64,000 bases of DNA, taken from the NCBI GenBank assembly GCA_010405405.1, contig MU004232.1, forward strand, positions 701,481 through 765,480, given 5' to 3'. A program made the translations under genes and the position numbers. The notes under the pieces were generated by a model. It ran no database searches, had not been told where the DNA came from, and was given only the letters and a program-made list of their open reading frames with translations. Of this stretch, positions 34,470 through 43,942 are shown one piece after another (positions within the stretch are counted from its first letter, which is position 1; each line of letters opens with the position of its first letter). Source of the stretch: Microthyrium microscopicum (lineage: Eukaryota; Ascomycota; Dothideomycetes; Microthyriales; Microthyriaceae).

Positions 34470-35712
34470 TCACATTCCAAACATAGCATTACTGCCTGCC
34501 GGGCCAGAACCACGGCCACGACCACTGCCTCGCTTGTGCGGGCACTTGCCCGTCTTGTGTTCGGCTTTGCCAAAGTCAGTATCTACGGGCCTGAGGTAGA
34601 AAACGAACTTACTGCTTTCACAAACAAAGCACTTTCCCTCCAGGATCAAGGCACGAGTCCGAGGATCTGGACAGTCCTCTGAAAGGTGGCCCTTTCCCTT
34701 GCAGCCCCTGAGAAAAGTTAGCCAATCCAAGCTTTGCAAACATCGGTGGAAACTCCCATCGCACTCGACGGCAGCCATCGAATGCGATGGGAGCCATGAA
34801 GGGGGATCAAAATTCATGACAAGGCATCCAAAATGCGAAAATTGCAGTTTTTGCCAACAGAAAATCGCAAAAATCGCAGATATTGAACACCTGGCACGAA
34901 CTCCCATCGAATGCGATGGTAGCCATCGAGTGCAATGGGCGCCATGAAAGGTGATGGGAGCCATGGAGAATGATGCAATTTCATGACCAGACACCAAAAA
35001 AACTGCGGAACATGCAGATATTGGACCTCTGGCATGAATTTTCATCGAATGCAATGGTAGACAGCATATACGATGGCTCCCATCGAGTGCGATGGGAGCC
35101 ATTGGCAACGATAATAGATTTGGAAAAAGACAAAAAATGCAGAGAAGATGGAGGAACAAACTCACCAACATGGTGTGTGGGGGCAATTGCGGTACTTGTG
35201 ACCGCGCTGTTCGCAATAGCGACATTCCGGGAGGCTCCGGGAAGCACCAGCATCTCTGGCAGGCAATGCTGTATATTGGGGCGCCGTTGATGGTGGCGCA
35301 TTACCAGAAGCAAGCGGTGCTGGTCCAGTGCCAGCAGCCGCAAGCTCCAAAGCCTCTGCTTGATTGCGCAGGAGGCCACCCGGAGCCCAACCGCACTGGA
35401 AACCGTAATGGCTACCAGCTATATATGGAATCAGATTGTGTATGGAGGAGGGAACGATCGAAAGGCTTACAGCGGCCGCAGTAGCAACACTGCACATGGC
35501 AGTGGTCAATGAGGTGGCCGGCTAGAAGACAGTCAGATCAATGACCTCTTAATATGCTGATATATATCTTACGATCCCGGCAGATCAAGCAAGCCCGCTG
35601 GCATTGCTCGGTTTGGTGGTCGTCTACAGAGCAATTAGTTACGCACCACGGCGAGAAAAACGCGGGAAATTGACTCACTGCCACCGCAGAAGTTGCAGAA
35701 AGGAGCATCCAT
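34470..35712 (-). CDS. Zinc-knuckle (CCHC) protein D, six knuckles
   Basis: Six exons: 35712-35679, 35623-35573, 35521-35471, 35418-35166, 34707-34613 and 34564-34470, encoding 192 aa. Knuckles: CNFCGGNDHQTEQC, CLICRDPGHLIDHC, CCYCGRSGSHYGFQC (one residue longer), CRYCEQRGHKYRNC, CWGCKGKGHLSEDC and CFVCESTEHKTGKC. The protein ends in a short basic RG-rich tail. Introns 1, 2, 3 and 5 (55, 51, 52 and 48 nt) are phase 1 and split knuckles 1, 2, 3 and 6 at the identical codon. Exons 2 and 3 are both symmetric 51-nt modules, one knuckle each. Intron 4 (458 nt) is phase 2, falls inside knuckle 5 between C-W and G-C, and is filled with CCCATCG repeats. No retroelement signature surrounds it. Likely a nucleic-acid-binding protein; role unknown. 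Confidence 0.88.
34755..35101. repeat. CCCATCG repeat array inside intron 4 of gene D
   Basis: Cores start at about 34755, 34903 and 35041 (spacing 148 and 138), with an extra core at 35078-35101. The flanks between cores are related to each other (gccatgaa, attcatga, gcagatattg, ctggcacgaa or ctggcatgaa). Read on the other strand, the copies give gggagtt as in the 16-kb array. The array fills most of the 458-nt intron (34708-35165). Confidence 0.85.
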
Positions 35713-36732
35713 CTCGCTGATGATGCTAATGTAAGGAATTGGATGGTGGAATATAGAAAGGCCACGAGAGAAAAGCGCAAGTCCAAAAGGCGCGTGTAGA
35801 TGTTGCTTGAAGGAGAGTGAAAGGATTTCAAATTCTGGTGGGCGAAGACACCACTGTGGGGTATGACTAAGAAGGACAATTATATATAGAAGGAGCGATG
35901 GAGAAATAAGAAAGAGCCATTGTACTAGTGTGAGCACTCAAGGCAGGAGGGAGTGGGTTGTGGTGGGTGGTTCCTTCTACTTTGGGAAGGGGAAGGGGAG
36001 GTTTTATACCAAAGCAAAAAGAGTATGAGACGATGTATATCAAATTCTGTAATGACCATAGTACTTAGTGACATGCTAAATATGAAGCGTGATGGATCCC
36101 AAATATCAGATATCATTCGCCAAATCTCCAAATATGTCCAATTCTAAGATCGTGCTCTCATAGAGTTAGCAGATGATACATCAGCTTCTGGCGGAGTCAA
36201 TGACCAACATACCCTCCTGACAGGCAAGGAGCATTAGAACAGTTATTTCGAGAGAACTTTGGGATAATACATCAAGGAATAAGGTGTGAACACTCCAGTG
36301 ACCAAGCCACTCGTCTTTTCTGTCTTCAATTACTAACAGATGCAAGTCAACACTGAAGCATTCTCTATGCGTCTTACCGCGAACATAACCAACTTGGCCC
36401 TGTCTGGAAAAGAAAAATATCAAATAACCCTTATGATCCAGAGCAGCTTGAACCTGTTTAGATCAAACCAACGGATTTCGATGATGGACAATACGGTAAA
36501 CGTTGCTAGAATATGGCCCTGTTAACTTCAACCTGAAAATGCACCTCAAGCTTACTTCACCAACTTACCAGTCACTGCCGACAAGTCTCTATGTCTTGGT
36601 TCGCGAACAATTCATAGCCAACCTCGAGCGTTTGGCCACGTTTGTCTGAAGTTCACTCTCATATATACTCCTTTTTGCCATGTCTTCCCGGTCTATTCCT
36701 CTCTACCAAAAAACCAATCAACAACATTCACC
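35713..36732. promoter_or_regulatory. Divergent promoter region of gene D and the 36.7-kb gene
   Basis: About 1 kb without a supported gene. TATATACTCCTTTT at about 36661, some 70 bases before the next ATG, matches ATATATACTCCTTG at 37682 before the following gene. On the minus side TATAAAACCTCCCC lies near 36000, about 290 bases upstream of gene D. Confidence 0.5.
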
Positions 36733-37407
36733 ATGACTTCCTGCCAACTTTGCCAAAACACAACTGGTGGACAAAACCACTCTGAACTGGACTGCGATCT
36801 GCTTTATAGCGTCTGCGAGGACATTCTCTCAACGATATGCAATGAATGCGCGGGCAATCACCGTTTGATCGACTGTCCATCCATAGCTCCAATTCGACAA
36901 GAACTAGTCGACTGTCGACTGAACGCTATTGTTGCTCATAGAATAGCTATGGATTCCATGGGCATTGACGAACCTTTAGAAGCTATTGAGGCGCAAGCTG
37001 CGGCTCTAGCATGCTACAAGCAAATTCCAGTGCCTTCGACTGTTCCAGTTCCAGCTATCATCATCAGTGATGCTGATCACGATGTATTCGAAGATCGTGT
37101 CTTGTATCCAGGGGCCAACGCTGCTGTTGTGCAGCCTGATTTGCTGCATGTTCGCGCGCGCTGGGTATACGGGTTCTCCAGTGCCATGGCATCTGATGCC
37201 GATGAAGAGGAGGAGGAGGAGGGGTGGGATTCCGAGTACGATGCCGATGGAGAGGACGGGTGGGAGTCTAGTGTATGGGACTCAGGGGAGGTCACAGAAA
37301 TGGAAAGCGTCTCTGAAGCATGGGGATCTGAGACTGAAGTGGAGGATGCTTCAGATTATCAGAGCTCTGAGCCCGCGCCTGAGGGAAGCTTCTGGGACGA
37401 GTTCTAA
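36733..37407 (+). CDS. Cys/His-rich orphan, divergent knuckle family member E
   Basis: Intronless, 224 aa, starting at MTSCQLCQNTTGGQNHSELDC. The N-terminal 55 residues contain two stretched knuckle-like motifs: CX2CX9HX4C (residues 4-21) and CNECAGNHRLIDC, which is CX2CX3HX4C and one residue short of a canonical knuckle. A helical, Ala-rich middle follows. The C-terminal 90 residues are very acidic (a DEEEEEEGW run, then repeated WDSE/WESS/WGSE units with regularly spaced Trp). I do not recognise the family. Position among the zinc-knuckle genes, the start-proximal Cys/His pairs and the promoter motif shared with the next gene suggest a diverged, intron-less relative. The acidic Trp repeats could act as an interaction surface. 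Confidence 0.65.
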   Translation: MTSCQLCQNTTGGQNHSELDCDLLYSVCEDILSTICNECAGNHRLIDCPSIAPIRQELVDCRLNAIVAHRIAMDSMGIDEPLEAIEAQAAALACYKQIPVPSTVPVPAIIISDADHDVFEDRVLYPGANAAVVQPDLLHVRARWVYGFSSAMASDADEEEEEEGWDSEYDADGEDGWESSVWDSGEVTEMESVSEAWGSETEVEDASDYQSSEPAPEGSFWDEF

Positions 37408-37831
37408 ACTTCTGAACGATTGATATTGATTAGAGAACGTATCGCTGTTTCCAAAGATGAAAGTTGTCTCTCTCTGATTGTGATTAGACTGTGATCTTGA
37501 TTATCAGCTCGACTTCACTTTTAACGGCTTTGTTTCATTTGAGGAGATATTTGCAGATACAAAAGAACAATGACCTTGTTTCTCAAATAGACCGATAGCT
37601 TTGTATATAAATTGGGAAGGCACCCATTGTATGTCGCAGAACAAGGCCTTAGTTATGGTCATTGTCCCTTCACATCGTTCATATATATACTCCTTGTCAA
37701 ATAAGTCCATCATGGAGTTCTACCACTACCAGAACACCAAGTCAAATTCGATACCACCGATATTGCGACATATCGCAGTCAAAATTTCCGTAAAACATCC
37801 AATAAGTCATCAAACATCAGTGTCGGCAACA
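37408..37831. promoter_or_regulatory. Promoter region of the 37.8-kb gene
   Basis: 424 bases. Contains ATATATACTCCTTG near 37682, about 148 bases before the ATG and shared with the preceding gene. The open frame upstream of ATG 37832 is read as leader because it crosses the TATA-like box. Confidence 0.45.
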
Positions 37832-38854
37832 ATGAACAACTGCAAAGTCTGCACAACGCTCTTCCATAAGCCTCAGCACCATCAGGCTGAAAGCTGTCCC
37901 GTCCTACTCGGTTCAGATGAGAGCTTCTACATGGCGAAATGCACATACCTGTTGTGCGAATTCCAACCTCGCACCCATACTCTCCTTACTTGTCCTCGCA
38001 AGGCTGAACTTCTCAAACGCATCATCACAGTCCGACAGACCACGATCCCTCACGATACGCGCCAAGCTTATTATCCAGACCTCGTTCGACATGTACTCTC
38101 TCTCAAGCCGCGAGAACTCAATGCGCTCCCACTAGAACATCGCCAAAGAGCCCATGCCATCCACCACGACTACCAGTCAGTCCCACAAAAGCCCAGCCCA
38201 GAAGCATTTTCCAAGTTGCGCGCACTAACAGCCTCACAGATAGACAAGCTTCCACTCATAGACCAGCGAGCCATCCACTCTCTACGAGAACTCGATGCGC
38301 AGCAACAAGCAAAAGTTCAAGCAAAGGCCGATGAAGAACACAGATTCCTTCTCAAGCAGCTACTAACCCGCACCCCCAAACAACTAGACGCGAGCCCGAA
38401 AGTCGAGAAACTGATGACCCTCCTCAAGCAGATGCTAGATCTGACTCCAGATCAAATCAAGTCCATGCCACATATCGAGCAGATGCAAGTAAAGATCCTT
38501 CACCGGCAGTTCCGTCAAGGTACAGCTTCGCGTATGCCATCTCGAATCAAAGATGTCATCGAGCACTCCGGCATGACTCCAAGTGCTAAATGGTTGAAGA
38601 AAAGACGTCAGCCAGCGAAGAAAGATCCTGGTGTTGGACCGAAGCCATACAATCCTGATGGGACGTACAGTCCGTTCAAAAACGCCGATAGCGTACTTGG
38701 AAGTCCGGCGAAGATTGGCGCACCGAAGAGTCATGGGTCTAGTAGCCACGGGTCGGTGACTTGGTCTTTGGCTTCAGAGGATGGTGATGAGGCGCCGACT
38801 TCGACGGCGCAGATGCGTACTCTGGAGAAACGGTTCGGGCAGACAGGATTATAA
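37832..38854 (+). CDS. Cys/His-rich orphan with helical repeats, divergent knuckle family member F
   Basis: Intronless, 340 aa. It starts at MNNCKVCTTLFHKPQHHQAE, the first Met after the TATA-like box, in a good context. Residues 4-22 form CX2C with distal His and Cys, and residues 37-54 form CX4CX6HX4C (CTYLLCEFQPRTHTLLTC). These parallel the two stretched motifs of the preceding gene. Residues 88-227 hold about four degenerate helical repeats with the pattern L-x-P-x-x-[LI]-x-x-[LM]-P (LKPRELNALP, LTASQIDKLP, RTPKQLDASP, LTPDQIKSMP), each followed by an amphipathic helix rich in Gln, His and Arg. A basic patch (KWLKKRRQPAKK) and a Ser/Gly-rich tail end the protein. I recognise no family. 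It is probably an ancient tandem duplicate of its neighbour with a different C-terminus. Confidence 0.65.
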   Translation: MNNCKVCTTLFHKPQHHQAESCPVLLGSDESFYMAKCTYLLCEFQPRTHTLLTCPRKAELLKRIITVRQTTIPHDTRQAYYPDLVRHVLSLKPRELNALPLEHRQRAHAIHHDYQSVPQKPSPEAFSKLRALTASQIDKLPLIDQRAIHSLRELDAQQQAKVQAKADEEHRFLLKQLLTRTPKQLDASPKVEKLMTLLKQMLDLTPDQIKSMPHIEQMQVKILHRQFRQGTASRMPSRIKDVIEHSGMTPSAKWLKKRRQPAKKDPGVGPKPYNPDGTYSPFKNADSVLGSPAKIGAPKSHGSSSHGSVTWSLASEDGDEAPTSTAQMRTLEKRFGQTGL

Positions 38855-39648
38855 AGACGTTGCAAAGAGATGTCTGTGATGAGAGGCCACGATATGTCCA
38901 ATGCGTTGGATAGGACTGATAACAGTCAGCATAACAGGTAAGTCAGTATGAAAGGAATGGTAAGTATTTTCGAAGCTATAAGAATACAAAGTTGATGATT
39001 TTCGAATTTAACTGGGCTATAATCAGTGAAAATGAAAGCGTACAAAAAGGGGATATAGATGAAGCTTCGAGAGCGAGATCACCATCAATCAATGAATTCT
39101 AAGATATCCTTGCTCTTATTCGTATGTCAATCGTATACGCTCTCATTCAGTAATCCTGTTTTTTTTTTCAAGATAAGTGCAAACAGAGCAATCCAAAGAA
39201 TTCCCATTGCCCCGTCCGCGACAAATATATCTTATACCTCTATATCAAAAAAAGGTTATCACGCATCGAACCCAGCCATTTATCACGAACTACCTTCGAG
39301 AGCATCAAGATATAGCAGTTTCAATTACTATGTATATCAATCTCTGCGAAGTAGAAAGAACCAGCCGAAACAAGCGCATTACGGTCAGGTATCTTAACGC
39401 CCAGTAAAACACCGTTCGACGATACGCCAACACGACGCTAAAGTCGCAAAATCATCGAACAACCATGGTAACCCGCTAAATATTGCAAATAGACAAACAG
39501 TCGAATCCATTACTCTACACGCACACAGTGCCTCTTCAGCCCCGGTAAAAGGCTCCTTTGCAGAACCACTCCTGTATCTCCCTCCTTCTTTGTGTGATTA
39601 CCCACCGTCCTGACGCCTCCCTTGCGCTTTCTTCCTTGGAGAGGTATA
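38855..39648. other. Intergenic, no gene seen
   Basis: About 800 bases, AT-rich with poly-T at 39159-39168. Small open frames on the plus strand lack any recognisable motif. Confidence 0.5.
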
Positions 39649-39879
39649 TTATACCCCCTTAATAGCAACCGTCCGCTCCGAAATCAACTTGCTAGCATTC
39701 TGCTCATGGCTCTCCTTTTTGCAATCCTCCAAGTTCGGACACATATGTGACTCGAGGAGTCGGTGTTTGGAGCAGAAATGGCCGCCGCAGAAACCGCAGT
39801 CGCCGACGATTCGTTGGGCGAGACCGGTGCATTTGTCGACAGTGTCTTTTTTGTAGTCGCAGGTCGGTTTGCGGGCCAT
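39649..39879 (-). CDS. AN1-type zinc-finger protein
   Basis: 76 aa, single exon. The zinc ligands are Cys7 and Cys17, then the compact block C28-x2-C31-x4-C36-x2-H39-x5-H45-x-C47 (GDCGFCGGHFCSKHRLLESHMC), the AN1 signature. AN1 proteins of this small stand-alone type occur across filamentous fungi. Larger AN1 proteins bind ubiquitin or the proteasome in stress responses, but the role of this short form is unknown. The start at MARKPTCDYK leaves the finger complete. C-terminal residues 50-76 are polar. Confidence 0.85.
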   Translation of the reverse strand: MARKPTCDYKKDTVDKCTGLAQRIVGDCGFCGGHFCSKHRLLESHMCPNLEDCKKESHEQNASKLISERTVAIKGV

Positions 39880-42011
39880 GATTGCGATTTGTACGGGAAG
39901 AGGTTGTGGTGGGTGGGAGCGGGTTGAGGGGAGATGGTGATGGGAGCGGTTGTGGTTCTTGTCTGGGAGGAGTTTCGATATAAGGTTGTTGATGCAGAGG
40001 GATTGTTTGGGTTTAAATAGCTGGGAGGGATTAGTGTTGGTTGGAAGGAAGGAGGAAGAGGTTAAAGTACTTGATCGTGGATGTATGGGTTTGTTGCGAA
40101 CGAGGTTGATGGCGTGCCCGAGAGCTGGTTACTGGCGATAAGGTTGTAGTTTGCGGCTTGTCGGAAATTGTAGATTGTAGGAATTGTGTTATAAAGATGG
40201 CGGCGCTTAGGTGCTCACAAAGGAAATATAGGAAATCAGGTGGATCAAAAGGATAAGAGTTGAGGTTGAGGAAAGTGAAGTGTCGGAAGGCAGACGTATG
40301 ATGAGTTGATGAGGTGTCTTTGATGAGTGTGTGAGTGAGTTGGTCGAGACGCCGGTGGCGGAGGCGGAGACAGTGCAGATGACAGGACGGATATAAAGAG
40401 GATGACGTTCAGGCCAGTAGGCGGGAGGAGGAAAGATCAAATGGAACGAAGCGGAAGATCAAAGACTAACGAAAGTACAGTACAGTAGTAGGCAGTCAAG
40501 TCATCAAAGACAACGTTGTCAGTGCACGGATATCGGCGAGGCGGCGAAAGCGGCTAAAGATACTCCAAACGTCTTGATATTGCGGAACAGCCTCACAAAA
40601 GTATAAGACACCGAGATCTGGAATGGATGGCACGGATTGTGGATAGATCGGGCAGGATCTTGCTTGTACAAAATGGTAAAATGGCGATCGAAAGGACGGC
40701 AGTTGAAGTGGTATAAAAGGAACGAGAGACATTGGAGTTATTAATAATGGGTTGATATCAAAAGACAAAAAGTAATCCGCATGTGCATGTATCACCATAT
40801 CAACTCGGGCACATTCTCGTCTAACTCTTTCAAGACCTACTTATCCACAGTTCCAGACCACCAGTCCTCTTAACAACTACAGATGCAACCATAATCCAGA
40901 CCATCAAGGGATGCCACTCAATACATAAGCCATCCACAATCTCCATCTCGACTCACCCTTTGCCCAAGTCGCCATTGACCATTCGCCTTGCACCACCAAA
41001 CACCAAGCACCATAAACCACGCAACAAGCGGTTACCGCCATTATCGTCTGACAAACCTTCCAACCCTCCATCCAGCCCGAGGGTTCAATCGTGACTTTAA
41101 TTCTTTGACCGCCCTCATGCACGCCTGTCTCCAAACTAGTGCCCCTAGGGTCGTGTGCCTCTTCCCATCACACACGAGCCAAGAGAAACCCACGAGAGAC
41201 TCAAAATGCATGTGCCTGGCCCACAAGCTTACCAACCGCTCCAATTGTGGTTAAAAGCAGGGTTGGGTACATTTCTCGAATCACCACGCTCCAGTTCCCA
41301 AGGATCAAGGGTCCTGCTGGCACCCGTCCCGCCAAAACCTTTATTTTATTGTCGCGGTTGGCAATGCCATATTCTTGTGCTTCGGTACCAGTACTTTTGA
41401 GATTTCTTTGTGCTGCTTTTTTGACCATGCCTAATTTTACTTGCCCATGTATGCGGGAGCAGCTCTTCTCCTTGCCTTGACTATAACGCATATATTGGGG
41501 ACACCCGCCAAATTGGTTCGAGAAAGCTAGCGACACAGATACGTTGTGCTACGGAACAGCAGATCGGCGGTCATTGCTTCCATTGTTCTTTGATCGAGCC
41601 ACGTTTGCGGGTGTCGTTCTAGATGTTGAGGATCGGCGTGGCTAGGCCAAGCAGTTTGCTGGAATGCTTCAAACTTGCGGCATCACCGAACCGCCACGTC
41701 CAGCTATTTCCTGATGGCCTTCTATTCTGTTGCTGCAACAGGTATATCCGCACAACGAACAGGAAGGTTATGTCTCCGCGAGGTTTAAGCATGCTACTTC
41801 CTAATCTTGATATTTGATTTTTGTCTTTTATGTGCATCTCAGCAGTATTTTCGTCCACATGTCCGAGGCATCGAGACAAAAGTCATCTCTACAAACCAAA
41901 GCCTTCCAATCTCACATGTAACCAACCAAGTCTCCGTAAAATGAATAACAAGAAGTTTTCCAAAACATCCTCAAGATTCCGTCCATGAACCTCCACAATG
42001 AACAGCGAAAT
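39880..42011. other. Gene-poor interval between the AN1 gene and nox
   Basis: About 2.1 kb. Small frames on both strands (for example 40440-40207 minus and 41139-41480 plus) overlap one another and show no domain or splice continuity. No RNA gene recognised. Confidence 0.45.
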
Positions 42012-43942
42012 CTAGAAATTCTCCTTGCCCCATAAGAAGCGGAACTCCCGCGTACTGTACTGATTACACTTGATATGCAACAGACTCCCCAACACCTTGG
42101 GACCACAAAAGAACACACCCGCCTCCGCCGGCTGGTGGATCTTGCGGATACCCTTGAAGATCATATCCCAGTTTGGTCTGCCGAAATTGGTGGGCGAGCG
42201 GAGACCGGTGATGGCGTCTTGTTCGGCGTTGGCATCGTTGATCATGATGTTCGTTGCGTCTTCGGCTCGGATTTTGGCTGTTAGATACTACGAGGCGAGT
42301 TAGTAAGATGGGAGAAGGGGTGGCGGTGGGAAAAGTAAGTGAATGGGAGACTTACGGTATGGATTTCAATGGAATGTTCACTATCTTGTGCCTCAATAGC
42401 CATCAACAGCGAGCGGAACCACTCGAGTGAACCAAAGTCACGAATGATCCAGAAGAAATACACTTTTCGTAGGCGACTCTTTCCTTGAGGATAGTTCATG
42501 CGGTACCAGATACTCTTGAGAATACTAGCGAATGGAGTAACACCGATACCAGCACCTACAAGAACCGCGACTTCAAACTTGAACACATCCTCGGACGCAG
42601 AGCCAAATGGACCATCGACGTAGACACGAGGCAAGATGCGACGGAGTGATGGGTCAATCCCGTCTTCATCGATAGACTTGACGACGGCACCGTTGGCGGC
42701 TTTTTCACCGCCCTTTTTGGACCAGTCGCAGCCGAGTGCTTTGGACATGGCCATGGTGAAATCACCCTGGCAACGTACGTGCACGGAGATATAGTCTTCC
42801 TCGGGGGCGGATGTCAGAGTGAAGGGGTGATATTGCCAGACGGAGACTTCGGGGCAGCAAAGAAAGATATACTATATCATGCGTTAGTCTTTCAGAACTC
42901 CACGTTTTTTGGGGATGGCTTACTTGTCCGGCTCTGGTGATGGTATTGTCCTTCTTAATCTGAATTTCGCAGACTTGACTTGGATGTTGAATAACCTTGG
43001 ACACATACGTCTTATGGCGTCCTCGGATTTCACGAGCGACACGTTCAGCGAGATATGTGAAGCCTCCAACGAGCCAGTACTGGTAGAAAACACCGACACC
43101 GTTGCAGTATGGTGCGCGATCATTCTTAATCATGCAGAACTCGCCATGGACGGACCAGAACATGAAGAAAATGATGAACATGTGATGAGTATACCAGAAA
43201 CGTTCAAAGTTGGCTCGGCGTGGTGCTTCCCTGGACGTAAAAACCATGGCCATCAAAGCTGTGAGCATGATATAGCCAGACCAGCCAGGTCCAGTAACCA
43301 AGTTGGCCATAAGGAAACCGACGAATCCAAGCTTTTCTTTGGCGGCTAGTTGGGCATAGTTGTTCCAGTGGGCAATAGTATGGACCCATGCGAAGAATAC
43401 AATGGACCAGGCGACAAGTTTGTGGAAGGTGATGTTTTTGTCCAGTTGTATAATTCCATTTAGAGGAGTTTGACGAGCCAGAGAAATGAGTGTTCTGCAC
43501 ACAGGAAGTAGAATGAGAGCAACATCGACATGAAGCACCAAAGCAGCAGCACGAGCTGTAGGGTATGATAGTCCAAATACCGATCGCGCGCCGGTCAAAG
43601 TATCCTATTTCTTGTTAGTCTCAGTACCAGCCAAATAGATTATAAGCCTTACCTTGAGCTTAAAGTTCATGAAACCAAAAGCGAAAACCATTGCGTGTAA
43701 AAGAGCAAATACGCCCAAAAATCTTCAACCCATTAGTTCAAATCTTTCTTTATGCTGTTGTATACCCACAATCGTCGCCATCCTTCATTAATCATCCAGA
43801 CATCAAAACGTTCTTTCCACGACATAACCCTTGGTCCTTCATCCGTCAATTCTCCCGACATCAACATCCGCGTCAATGGTGGCCATCTTGATCTTTCTCT
43901 CTTTGACAACGTGCGCCCCAAGACACCCTTTTCGAAATCCAT
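42012..43942 (-). CDS. nox: NADPH oxidase (gp91phox-like Nox; N-terminal extension)
   Basis: Membrane flavocytochrome that makes superoxide from NADPH; in fungi it controls fruiting, sclerotia and infection structures together with NoxR and Rac. Five exons: 43942-43770, 43722-43653, 43604-42924, 42871-42356 and 42287-42012, giving 571 aa. The transmembrane ferric-reductase domain carries LPVCRTLISLARQTPLNGII and the haem-histidine helices (VAWSIVFFAWVHTIAHW, FWYTHHMFIIFF). The FAD site is HPFTLTSAPEEDY and the NADPH sites are LVGAGIGVTPFAS and FFCGPK. The C-terminus is WGKENF. About 45 extra residues (MDFEKGVLGRTLSKRER...) precede the first helix. There are no EF hands, so it is not NoxC. The extension hints at NoxB/Nox2, but the core also resembles NoxA, so I leave the subtype open. 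The first donor, GTGGGT, was chosen for frame. Confidence 0.92.
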
